DNA from: Paragonimus skrjabini miyazakii
Lineage: Eukaryota; Platyhelminthes; Trematoda; Plagiorchiida; Troglotrematidae
DNA length: 64,000 bases
Direction: 5' to 3'
Assembly (NCBI GenBank): GCA_014338405.1
Contig: JTDE01002875.1
Span: forward strand, 22,747 to 86,746
The notes under the pieces were generated by a model. That model had not been told where the DNA came from. It saw only the letters and a program-made list of their open reading frames with translations, and made no database searches. Position numbers and translations under genes: made by a program. Positions 49,240 through 60,612 of this stretch are shown here, piece by piece (positions within the stretch are counted from its first letter, which is position 1; the number at the start of each line of letters is the position of its first letter).

Positions 49240-49487
49240 AGGGAGGCCAGGACCAACAGCCGATTCCAGAACCGGGGCACTCGGATACGTGGTGGTTGAG
49301 TTGTTAGTGTTGCTACCCGAAGTCGACTGATTAGCACCGGGGGTGGATGCGGGTCCCAGTTGGCGAGACCGACTACTGGGGCTCGTAGATTTGGCCAGAT
49401 TTGATACCGTAGACACGGGATGAAGTGTGGCACTCGGTTCTGGAGATTCGTCCGTCTCGTCCTCAAACGCGTATGGATCTTTTTTCA
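49240..49487 (-). CDS. ANKRD11/12: Exon B, 5' part (copy 1) of the ANKRD11/12-like gene
   Basis: The acceptor is tgtttgtag, and the exon opens TG AAA AAA GAT in phase 1, exactly what exon A needs. The product is acidic and then Ser/Thr/Asn-rich (DETDESPEPSATLHP, then SGSNTNNSTTTYPS) and is probably disordered. The open frame runs to the edge of the 100-N gap at 49140-49239, so the end of this copy is missing. A second copy of the same stretch lies on the other side of the gap and differs by about 7 percent by eye. In the assembled order both copies would sit in one exon, which is doubtful. Confidence 0.65.
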
Positions 49488-51070
49488 CTACAAACGCACA
49501 CACAAATTAAAAAGAATGAGCTAACTTCGAATAGAATTCCTTAAAGGGCAGGCATGGAGATTATGATAACATACACGGAAACCGGTGCATACAATGATCG
49601 TCCAACTAAGTGGCTCAAGCAAATAAAATCTGGTAAATGTGAACACAGCTATTGTCGTGACCGTGGTCGACGTGTGTTACTGTACGCATCGCCCCTATTT
49701 TTGCTGGCGCATGTGCATACACCACATGCACGTGTGCGCGCGAAAACAGGACAGACAGTTGACAACATCTAGTGGGTGACTTTATGTATGTACTGCATGT
49801 TAGACAAAACGACAAATACTAAAACGACTGTGCTGCGTACACAAGTTTATCATATGTAGCTACAAAATGTGAAATAAGCCCTATATACGTGCATATGCAC
49901 GATGAGGAGAGGGAGGAGACAGAGGACCGATAATGATCATGGTGACATGATGGACACACACACAGCGAGACGTACTGACAGGCAAGGAGGTGAACGTATA
50001 CATTCTCCAGCAACACAGCCGCACAATAAGTGAGGGTCAGACATTCATCAAGGGACATACAGACAACAAATTAACACACTGTTCGATTACCATTTCAACT
50101 AGTAGATAGAGTGAATAGACCGACAGACCCAACAACTGTCAGATCTCAGACATGCAAAAATTCGACATGTCTCGGCCGATATTAATATATAACATAGTCC
50201 AGGATTACCACGGATTGAAAGAAGTCTGACGAAACCCAAAGCAACGAAATTCAAGATCGATAGCCCTAAAATAAGTAGGCACAACCAGCCGCTTCAGCTA
50301 CAGCAGGGGCACGAGACGATGACATTCTTAACAGGTGTAGACGATGGAACAGCAAAGAAAACGCACAAGGAATCGTTAACATGGGCAATTCCGATACAAA
50401 TATGTGCCGGTTTGATCTGTGTGCGACAAGCGAACTTTTGAATCAAAGTGGTTAGGTTCACAAGCAACCCAATTTTTCAGTCAGGGTAATAGTTGTACCA
50501 TGCTAAACGTACACCCAATGTACAAGCTCATGTAACATGGGAACCTTGGAGGCCGTGCGAACGGTAACACTGGATCATCTTAAAAATAATGTATGAACTC
50601 AAGTATTTTGAGAACCATGGGTTCCGTCTAGATTCTGGTGGTGTATGTAAACAACCCGAAACATAAATAGGTATTACATTTGAGAACTACTCGTTTTAAT
50701 ATTCGGTATTCGCAACAAATTTCGAAAAACATGTCAAAGCGTAGATTGCATATGAAGTATGAATATACGTTTAAGCAGCAAACCCTAGAAAAGGTGCGGC
50801 TAACATACTGTTCGTGTAACACAATTGTGAGAAGATTTACCGCTGTTATTTGTAATCTCGTGAGTATAGTTCTGAACAACGAATTCGTTACGAAATTTAG
50901 ATATCCTATACGGGAAAAGAGAACATTAGAGCTACTTGCTTTGTGCATAGGACGTGCATAGTGACTGCTGTTCGCATCACAAATGATGATTTTCATTCAG
51001 GGAGACGCGGTGGAAGATGGGGAAGAAGGACCTTGAAAAAAATGATCACCTAGGAACAAACATCAAAAGA
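49488..51070. other. Intron between exons A and B, nothing recognised
   Basis: Open frames overlap on both strands near 50630-50996 without motifs. No retroelement domain found. Confidence 0.4.
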
Positions 51071-51074
51071 AACT

Positions 51075-54000
51075 GTGCAATGCTCAGTTGCAAACTGAAC
51101 GACGAGGGTGCAACAAACCCCTAGTAAACAGTGCGGACAGAAAAACCGCACGAGTCACAAACATGTAGTGATCCAAACGATCACTGAACAGAAACCTTAG
51201 CAATTATGCTAACTTTATGTGGAGGGGTCTACTCCAAAAAAGCTCGGAAGATATGGTAAGACTGGGTCTTCGCTAATTTAACAAACTAATGAACAAACAT
51301 TGACTGATTCATATGATCCCGAGTATGCCATAGACCGTCGTCAACTGAGGCGCAACTTTATGAAGAACCGAGAGGTTTACTAGAAGAACAAGCCTACGAT
51401 GGAAAAGGCATTTTTATCAGATAATAAAATGCTGCCGGTTTCTGTAATTTGTGGTTGCACTGGCTATCGACAAGGTGCTTGATTTACCATTCCCACTTAA
51501 ACTATGTTATGGACTGATATTTTGCAAGGAGAACCCGGACGTTCCAAAGAGTACGGAGTGAAGTATCTACCATGTAGTAAGCTGCCTGCTAATGAGTGTG
51601 TGGACTAAGTTGATTTACTTAGATCTGTTGCAGAGAAGACGCAGATCATGCTGGACCGATTCAACATGGTTGGTGTGTATGGTATAATCATCATCATCAT
51701 CATCATAGACAGCAATACATCAGTGGTTCACACTGATGCTTAACTGCCACACAACCATGAAGAAGAAGAAACAAACCCTGTTTAGGAAGAGAGAAGAAAA
51801 AAGAGGGAGGGGAGGGGACCTAACCACGAAAAAAGAGCTACGTCTACATTCAAACATACAACATCAAGGCGCTGTAAGTGAAAGTAAGGCGTCATCAGCA
51901 AGACAGCTTCCTTACGGCTTTCACTGCCCCGCGTCATTAAGTGCACTCACTTCACAGACAACTCGGCCAAACAACGACAACATTCACGCCACTGAGCTCG
52001 GTTAGTATGGTATAAAGTATTGTTACAAGCATGAGTTGGCACTGATTCCGTCTGTTTTTATTACAGGCAGGCCGAACGGGACTGTCGGTCGCTTGATCTA
52101 CAAGAGTAGCAACATATTATAAGCCAGTAATATTGCTGACGAGCTGTTCGCAAGGTGACCAGGCAATGACGTGATAACGAGCTACATAAACAAGCTTAGG
52201 AAGCTGCATTAATAATTCACACTCCGAAGATAATAATAGCTGCTGGACCAATATCTCACAGGCAATTTATGAAGCATGAGGCAAGGGTGTTCGTAAGTCG
52301 AACAAACGTTGGATCTCAGAGAAATCCTTGAAGTTGTTATACCCTAGACGGAACATTCCTCCAGGTGGTTCATATATCACAGGTCTTTGGGAGATATCCG
52401 TAGGAAACTGAAACATAGTCTAAAGGCTGATCGTGAGTCTTGGTTAGTGGAAAAAGTTGAGAAAATGGAAACCGCTTTTGCTTCAGGAAACACCGGCAAA
52501 CTCTTTAAGTTGATTCGTGCCACAAGTCCCAGGCGACCGTCTGTCAACGAGGCAGATAGCACACTAATCTATAATAAGTTCAGAAGGTTAGAGTGTTGAG
52601 CGGAACACTTTGAGGATCAATTTAACTGGCCTCCTACTTCTGCCGTGATGCCGCCACAAGCTTGTGATGTAACACACTGGTCGGTAGATTTAGAACCACC
52701 CACTGAGACAGAGGTTCGTAATTGCATCTCGGCTCTCAAACGTAATAAGGCTGCTGGTTCAGATGATCTCGTACCGAAACGTTTCAGAGAAGGGGGTGAG
52801 GGGTTAGTAGAGACCTTGACTTAGCTGTTTCAACTTGTGTGGATGGCGGAGAACATCCCTCAGTACTGGACTCACGCGATAATAGTTCGTATATTCAAGA
52901 AAGGTATCAGGAGCTCTTGCGAAAACCATAGGGGGATTAGTTTGACCTCGGTCATTACTAGGGTTCTGACATCCATTATACTTCGTCGACTCACTGCATC
53001 TCGGTAGGCAAACATTAGGGAAGAACAGGCAGGATTCCGATGTGGGCGGGGTTGTATAGACCATTTTGTTAATCTTCGTCAAATTCTGGAACAGCGTCAT
53101 GTGTGCTGCCGGTCAACAATCGCCGTATTCCTCAACTATAAGGGTGCGCTCGTTTCGGTGGATCGATGTGCACTATTAGAGTCGCTTAAACCCAGGGGTG
53201 TACCGACCAACTAGATGAACGTACTGTCGGCACTTTATTCCCATACTTCAGTTCAGGTTTGGGTTTACGGCGAACTATCTGACAGTTTCAGCACCAGCAG
53301 CCGTGTACGTCGAGGCTGTCCCCTTTCATCATTTTTGTTCAATTTCGTCATGGACGAAATAATGAAGGATTGTCTCCGGCAGTCACAAGATGCCGACGTG
53401 GACCTCCTACCTGGTGGAAGACTGACTGATCTTGATTATGCTGACGATAAGGTGTTTGATAATTTTCATGCGGCACAAGCAACGCTGAACGCAATTTCGC
53501 GTTCTGCTAAGTACTTCGAAATGCGCATTGCAGCCTCGAAATGCAAAGTGCTTCTGAAAGATTGTTGTGATCACGTAGATTTGATAATACATAATGTTAT
53601 CATGGAGGTTGTTGATCGGTTTATATACCTGGGAAGCTGCATCAGCGCGACGGCGGCGGCGGTGTAGGGAACGAAATAGAGGCGCGTATTTCCAAGGCTA
53701 GAATGGTGTTTACTAATCTGGGCACCTATGGCAACAGAGAGGTATCTCCCTGAGGCTTAAGGCTGGCGTATATCAGACAACAGTGATGGTTGTTACTTTA
53801 CGGCAGCGAAACCTGGCCTCTCAGGGTAGAAGACGTGAACTGTCTTCAGGTGTTTGACCACCGATGTCTGCGTTCAATCGCTCGTATCGGGTGGCACCAA
53901 CGAGTGAGTAATGAGGGGATTAGGAAGCGGGTATTTGGCACCGATATTCAAACGAGTTCTTTCGTTCAGTTCTTACACTTTCACTGTTTGCCGACGCTGC

Positions 54001-54495
54001 GGTCGATCGGCGCAAGGTGCGGGGGTTGACAGATGAAGACTTGACGTAGACAAATGAAGTTGTTTACGAAGGGGTTGGTCACTATAAATCGGGTTCGTCT
54101 CTCGGGCTGGGGCCCTCGCGACTCACAGAGTCGATGGTTTGAGACATAAGGTGAGATGGCGGCTAACCGGGTTCAGTGGTATGAATGTTGTCGTTGTCTG
54201 GCCGAGTTGTCTGGGAAGCGAGTGTATTTAGTGACGCGGGGCAATGAACGTCATAAGGATGATGATGCCTTGCTTTCACCTACGGGTCGATTGTTTGTTT
54301 TCAAAATGTAGGCACCTCGATCTTGAATATTTGAATATAGACGTTCTTATTTTTAATGGTTAGGTCCCCTCTTGATTCCCTTTTTTTCTTCTCTTTTCCT
54401 ATACAGTGTTTGCTTTTTTCTTCTGCGTGGTTGTGTGGCAGTTAAGCATCAGTGTGAACCAGTGATGTATCACTGTCCATGATGACGATGATGAT
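51075..54495 (+). repeat. Right arm of the long inverted repeat, RTE-A/RTE-B mosaic
   Basis: This arm is the reverse complement of 34290-37440. It carries the RTE-B-like fragment (51400-52190), then RTE-A from about 52200: linker at 52387-52599, RT at 53215-53667 (VWVYGELSDSFSTSSRVRRG, DLDYADDKVFDNF), C-terminal block at 53790-54029 and the 3' end with a short (gat)n tail near 54480. YADD is intact, but two codons after it are lost relative to other copies and several frameshifts are present. The 318-bp insertion at 51687-52004 is private to this arm. Confidence 0.86.
51687..52004 (-). mobile_element. 318-bp RTE-A 3' insertion with 10-bp target duplication
   Basis: The insertion begins with an (atc)n tail, carries the RTE-A 3' UTR and ends at gagctcggtta. 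It is flanked by gtatggtata at 51677-51686 and 52005-52014. The left arm of the inverted repeat has a single tataccatac at 36829-36838 with no insertion. The insertion is therefore younger than the inverted duplication. Confidence 0.9.
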
Positions 54496-54499
54496 GATG

Positions 54500-55857
54500 A
54501 GCTACACAAGCCTTGGCCGTCCAGCGCAGCAATGCTGGTAGGTGCTGTCTATCCGGTTGGGGAGGCGTTCGTGACCATCCACTCCGCCGGACACAACAGT
54601 GTCGTAGTGAATGACGAAGATATACTCACAAGATTGCTGGCCATTCTTTGCCATGACACTCCAAGGACAACGATTTTTTCATCTTCATCTGTTTTCTATA
54701 CATTCGTGCCTATTTATTACGCAACTACTTCGATGAATAATGATGATTAAGGGTAGGTGTACACCAATTTGTCAAAGTCGATAGTTTATAACACAAGACT
54801 GAAACCACCATGTCATCCAATAAATCATTTGTTAAACCATACATTCGTTTTGTACTCTTTACACAAATCCATTACATAGCAGTAATAGTAGATGTAACAG
54901 CAAATGGAAGGAAGACAAATGAAAACGTAAAACGTCTACGAAAATAACGGGAACACGAGTTCCCATCGCAACATGATCTTCAATCAGGAGGACAATAACA
55001 TTCCCGAGATCCGAGCCCTGACGCTAGAGCCCGCATCAAGCGAACTTGTCATACACTAACCACCAGACTGTAGTTATGCAAAGAAGTTGTACGTACGAAA
55101 TGACAAACGGTGGCTTGTCATTCGCAAAACGGATCCGAGCTATCAAAGCTTGCATAGTGTAACGTTTTGCACACTATTTTCTACTTCAAAATTCTGATTA
55201 TTATTCACACTTTTCACTTTCATCAACTTCACGTATACAACCAACGTTTAAACCAACTTAATCGGACTAATCGATAATCAGTAAATACAACTCACCCACT
55301 TCTCGGTTCGCGAGCCTCTGCGTTCTCTCTGCGTTCGGGTCGCTGGTGCACTGAATTTTGGAGAGTTAGAAGCTAACGGAATCAAGCGACTATTGCAGCA
55401 AAGTTCCTTATTTATCTGTCATTGGGATTACCTCGGCTGTTGACCTCCAAGATTAATTGGGAACGACACGACGGATTGCATCTATTGGATACTACACTTG
55501 GTGTAGTGGAGTTCTAAATCAAAGCACTTTAGTGAACTATTGTGAGTTGATCATTTCCATTTTGATCACCTTTTTGATCTCGTGTTCATACGTGAATTTT
55601 GTATAGTGATTAGATCCACTACAATAGCGAGGTCCACATGCACATTCGTATACCATAGCAGCACATCCCGAAGTCGTGCCAACGAACCGTGTACTTACTT
55701 AAGCGATGCCGTCATCATTTACAATGCTGTGAAGCCGTTCTTTGAAAATCATTCGGATGAACGGAAAAAGTATCACAGTTACACAAGAGAACCACTTAAA
55801 GTGAATCTTCGTATATACCATTTTTCAATGAAAAGCGTGCAAAACGTAGAAACTCAC
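54500..55857. other. Intron between exons A and B, proximal part
   Basis: No exon or retroelement motif. A plus-strand frame at 54532-54750 directly after the inverted-repeat arm shows no recognisable domain. Confidence 0.4.
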
Positions 55858-56239
55858 CCGCTTTCGATTGAGACAGATGCGAATCGGAAGAGACATTTTT
55901 TTGCCCGCTGACGGACAGAGGACTAACGGTGCGTCCGGTGGATACAGGAGAGCCAGTGGACCCAAATGAACTAACCAAAGCCGTTGGTGTGGTTGTCGGC
56001 CCGGAAGTCGAGCACGTGTCGTCTGAATCAGAATAACCATCAGGAGTGGTGGTAGCGCTACATGTTCTGTTTGTGCCGTGCGGGTCAGACTGATTGACTG
56101 GCGCGGGCATTCCATGCCGAACGCTGTGTGGATTTCTGTCTGTTTGACTGTGGTGATGATGACGCTGAGATTTCGATGAAGAAAGCGATGAAAGTTTCGT
56201 TGAGGTTGCGGTAAAGTGACATCTATGGGCGTCGATGTG
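55858..56239 (-). CDS. ANKRD11/12: Exon A, His/Ser/Thr-rich linker of the ANKRD11/12-like gene
   Basis: This 382-nt exon (127 codons plus 1 nt) follows the ankyrin exon. The acceptor is a strong pyrimidine tract ending tgctgtcgcag, and the donor is gtgagt after AAAGCGG. It enters in phase 0 and leaves in phase 1, matching its neighbours. The product is low complexity: a Ser/Lys stretch, a run of four histidines, then Thr/Ser/Pro-rich sequence ending SGQKNVSSDSHLSQSKA. No folded domain is visible. A short unstructured linker after the ankyrin repeats also occurs in the vertebrate family, but no residue-level match is claimed. The last 116 nt or so recur at 49024-49139 at roughly 94 percent identity by eye. 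The exon call rests on open frame, splice borders and phase. Confidence 0.72.
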
Positions 56240-57930
56240 CTGCGACAGCAATAAGAATGAAAGGAAAACAAAAGCAGTAAACATCCTCGTAGACAGGCGA
56301 GATCACATTTTATCTACAGGTACACATTGGAGCTTGAGGTGGCCAAGTTGATTTCGTTACGAGTTAGCATGCAGTTTCCATTCACAATCAAATGGCAATA
56401 TATTGATAAAAGGAAAACTCTGGACTGTTGGTAAGGCGTTGAGCGACTGCCAGATTACGAATCTTGGGGAACAACTGAGACAACCTGTCAGGCACGTAAC
56501 TACATGCTGCACGAAACTGCCAGAAAGCTGACGGTTAGTAGATAAATTTTCCTTATCTTATTGTGTAAACGTCTAGACAATATACGACCAGCACATGTTG
56601 TCGTACAACATCCGCATGAAAGAAACTACAAGAGAATGGACCAATCGTGAACAGAGAAGTTGCCTCTTCATCTTCTATCCTAACAATGGCAAACCGTCTA
56701 ATTAGGGTTGTAACTAACAGAGCAAACATCTTGTGAAATCAGATGTGAAGAATCGGTTGCTTCGTTACAAGAGTCATTCCATTCTTTTAAACAAGGGGAA
56801 TTATCTTGTATGGTCACTCATCTATCACACGTAGCAGTGATGACATTGCTCTAAAAAACCCTTGGTTCTCAAAAAGATTTTTATCCATTCTAGTTCATTA
56901 CATCCATTGTGACATCACAGAACGCAGCCTTTGATATGATCATCAGATAATGGATCGGGTTGTATTGCTGAAGCATAGAGATGGATGTTGGCGTTGGTAT
57001 GCAATGGCAGATGTTCCAACAGCACGTTCTGCCATACGCTCAAAGGATAGAGGGGGCTGTCAGATATGTATTCTGATGTACACCGAACACGTAAGTAGGC
57101 AGCACAAAAAGTGGACGGTTACAGTTGGACATATACTCTGGATAAAGAGCGATAAATATATTATTAACACATCATTGGTCAAGATGAAAGCTGACGAGGT
57201 GAAGAATCCAATTTCGCCCATGAATCTTCATAGCTTGAGGTCCAACTGGAGATCTCGGATATTCAGTAAAAACTTTCTTGTGGTTTCAACCTGCCCTCAA
57301 GGTAGACATTGCATACATTAAAGGAATGACTGAGTCATACGTCGTGTATAACTCACATCAATCTACCTCCTGCTGCATACTCAGTGAGTGGACTGCCGGT
57401 ATCACAAGGATAACCGTCAGCAGGGTAATTGTGCAAGGTAATTTTATATCAGTGTAGAAATCACGAATGAAAATTTCCAGCGAACAAAACTGTGTTCGAT
57501 GAATTCTCCAATTCGGCATATTGCAAACGGGGCGAAACGCCCTTTCAGTATCTGTGTGTTGATCACAGTCGACCAGTTAGGCCAGGATGGGTGAGTTCTT
57601 TGTTGTTCCTCAGTAAAACCACGCCAGGCAGTGTTGACAATTTTTTTCTGATAAACTCCAAGCGGTACGACACGGACACGCGCTGAATCACGAAAACTGC
57701 CGTGTACAGATCAAGAAAGCGGTAGAAATAGTAGGCATATTAACTTTCAGACTAAGTGGCTGCACGCATTTTGAGTGGAATGGCACAAGAGAACTTACAG
57801 CATAATAGGTAACGCTAATCGAATTAGTTAGTTGGCAGGTGGTCAGCTAGGCTGCTGCATTCCCCTTGCACGGCAATATTATGAAGACTTTTTTCTTAAT
57901 CGCATCCATTGAGATTCGTGTTGGTCTCGC
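56240..57930. other. Intron between the ankyrin exon and exon A
   Basis: A 123-codon plus-strand frame at 56950-57321 has no motif I recognise. The remainder is non-coding by eye. Confidence 0.4.
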
Positions 57931-58662
57931 TTACACGTCTAACTGTGTTATACCAGGTAGATGTCGTGCAAAGCCACGCTTGAAGACAAAGTGATGTTCA
58001 GTGATCGAAGTGTAGGTATTACTCGCTCCAGGTTTTCGTAAATACACTTTGCTGTAACAACCATCTGATCTACGTGTCACTGCTAAGCCCAAAAATGGCA
58101 CCTGATCATTAAGTTCTTGTTCCAGGGCTAACATGATGCTCATATACGCCATGTCAAACAGGTTGAGGCACTACTATATGTCGATGAGTAGTAGGCGATT
58201 TTCGTTTTTATATGAAATAATCATGTGACTGAGCGTTCACATATGATGCTTCAGTCGTGCCTAATGTGAGGTCAATGGAGCAGTGGCCAACGCGGTTGCC
58301 TCATGAAAAGTGTGGCCGGAATTTTAGTCCCGGCCGTGGCAAGGATACACACTACTGACGAGCTCTAACTAGAACGAAATTCGAGTCTGGAGCTTCTTTT
58401 AAAAAGGAGCCGACTATAACGTCTTTGGGAATGCGACAGTTGCTACCAATTTTGGGCGATGTTCAACTTATATAAAAACCATTGTCTTCAGTTTTGCCCA
58501 CTTCGTAGAAGACATCACCACACATCGTTGATAATAACTGACTGAGACATCGGAAAGAAATCCCTTCGCGATTAGTGTTTCAATACACTCGTTCAACTTG
58601 GAGTCTCCGGACATGTTCACAAAAGTGTTAGCCAGCACTGAGATTGGCGGTGAGTCCATCAA
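57931..58662 (-). mobile_element. Penelope-like element 3, RT fragments with a SINE inside
   Basis: At 58600-58662 the minus strand reads MDSPPISVLANTFVNM, a decayed RT motif B. At 57931-58152 it reads LNDQVPFLGLAVTRRSDGCY then KVYLRKPGASNTYT, the Penelope-type stretch after the catalytic box. Between them lies a plus-strand SINE (58265-58484). The 5' end abuts the (TA)n tract at 58670. Confidence 0.6.
58265..58484 (+). mobile_element. tRNA-derived SINE-like copy
   Basis: The head gtcaatggagcagtggccaa resembles tRNA box A, and gccggaattttagtcccg stands at the position of box B. The body cactactgacgagctctaac and tail gatgttcaacttatataaaa follow. Related copies lie at 63185-63410 and, inverted, at 39255-39470. 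Confidence 0.65.
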
Positions 58663-58668
58663 TCTGCG

Positions 58669-58669
<1 letters not shown>

Positions 58670-58711
<42 letters not shown>
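58670..58711. repeat. (TA)n microsatellite
   Basis: About 21 uninterrupted TA units between two Penelope-like remnants. Confidence 0.97.
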
Positions 58712-58714
<3 letters not shown>

Positions 58715-58849
58715 CACACATTGAGTAATGAACGATTTACTGTGACGTTGTAAATCCACACTAGGATGTTGTCGAACAAATAAATGTGTTGGGATGAGAC
58801 TGTTCTGTCGCTCACCGTGTTCGTCTGTCGGTATGTCTTCGTCCGTTTT

Positions 58850-60340
58850 TCGTCTGTGTCAACGATGCTGACGAGTGGCTGCTTATACATACATGTCAAT
58901 TGAAGGAATTCCGCGAATATAAAGCTCCAAGTACAAGCCGTCCTCCTTTTATTTCTGCTCAAGCGACCACTTTCGCATGATCTGTGTTGACCTTGTGACC
59001 TGTTTCTGCGCAGTGGTGCCACAGTTGTGACGTAGGGTAGGCTCGTCGCATCACTAAGCTATGTTCGTGTAGGCGTGTGCAGCTCTTTGTCGGTATCTCC
59101 CACATACCGTTGGTGACATCTGAAACATGGAATTGCGCAGACCACGCCAGACTGTTCGTGTGGCTCTACACGATCCTTAGCGTTCATCAAGGGTGAACGG
59201 AGTGCTGAGTTTGGCTTATGTGATATTTGAATACTCAGTGGTTGGGGAATCCTTCGCGCTGTTTCGGATGTGCCGTGAAGATATGGCACTGTCATTCGCA
59301 TTTTGGGTTCTACACGTTCAAATCTTGTGGATCCTCTGATAGATGACTTTATGAAACTAGTGGGGTACTCATTAGAAGTGAACAGTTTGAACCGGTGTTT
59401 CCGTTCTTGTCTTCTCAGTTCGGTTGAGTTACAGTGTGTGTCTCCATGTCGAAATAACGTTCGTACGCAGCTTTTAATTTGACAGGCAGGATGATTGCTA
59501 ACAAACCTAAAAATGACATCAATTGTTGTCGGTTTACGATAAACGGTAGTTTCAAGCTTGCCACCAGGTCTTCTTATGACCGAAAAATCGAGAAACATCA
59601 GACGTTAATTTTCTTCCTTTTCGCGTGTAAAGGGTATTCCATCTATTATGTTATTTAAACATCTGTGGAACTTGTCAAGCTGAATGCGGGGTAAAACAGC
59701 AAATGTGTCATCCACATATCGAAACCACATTTTAGGTTTGAATGTCTGAAAGGTTTCACACTCGAAGTGCTTCGTTACGGTGTCTTCAAGTAATCCCGAT
59801 ATAGGTGAACACATTGGTGTACCTCTCTTGTGCAGGTAGACTCGGCCGTCAAATTGTGGGTAAGTCCAAATACATAAATACTTGAGCCAGATGTTTCGGT
59901 TGGCAATGCAATAAATCGTTCTAATTGTATTCTAATTTGACTTTCGACCAAATGATGAAGTTCAACACGTCGTTTTCATTGTCCAGAAGAAACCATCCGC
60001 ACACCTCATTATAGACCAGTTCTGTTGATGTGGCATTTTCCGTGGTGGCTCCACCGCTATCTATAGCGCTCCGTGGTATGGACACCACAACTTTTGCTAA
60101 ACACTGAACAATTGCGCGATATGGTAAATGACAATGTAAACGTTGGTTTTGTAGAACAATAGTTTTAATGAAACCCTCGAAAGAGGGAGGTTTCACAAAC
60201 GTGTGATGGTGAAGATGGTGAGTTGTAGTCGGTCGGAGTGACTGCGTAACATGGTCAAATTTCACTACTTGCCTCAGAGACTTTAATTTTTTATATATAT
60301 TGGTAGTAGTCGACTGAACACCAACTGACTTGAACAACGT
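58850..60340 (-). mobile_element. Penelope-like element 2, near complete RT plus GIY-YIG
   Basis: Reading down from 60340: the RT N-terminal part TTNIYKKLKSLRQVVKFDHV followed by a degenerate fingers region (60337-59921), then FDGRVYLHKRGTPMCSPISG and the catalytic FRYVDDTFAVLP (59605-59860). The RT C-terminal part at 59598-59059 has DFSVIRRPGGKLETTVYRKP. Next comes the endonuclease, CFRCHQRYVGDTDKELHT, near 59080-59120. The C-terminal block HCAETGHKVNTDHAKVVA and RLVLGALYSRNSFN is at 58860-59020. Frameshifts lie near 59600, 59820 and 59060. It sits in the first intron, about 270 bp after the ankyrin exon. Confidence 0.83.
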
Positions 60341-60612
60341 ACCGTAATTGATTACAAAAAATCAAACCAACGATATAGTCATCTGAGATGTCACACTTCA
60401 TCAAACATTTGAATTTTGATACAACTTGAGCTCAGCAACGATCCTGTGGTATATCACGATTTGAGAAAAAGGCCGTTATATATAGGTAAGTGTAAATGAT
60501 GCCGGATCAGAAGAGAAAAGACAAATGGATGTGCTGAAAACTCGATAATCAGAAAAGATGTGTGAAAAGCGAGAACACAACGTGCTGAGATAACAGAAAT
60601 ACCGGTGGTCAC

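Noticed and set aside
56950..57321. 123-codon plus-strand frame in the first intron
   Set aside because: No recognisable domain; lies between decayed elements and the host exon on the other strand.
58669..59022. 117-codon frame ending in an Ile-Tyr run
   Set aside because: It reads through the (TA)n tract and is out of frame with the Penelope-like C-terminal region it overlaps.
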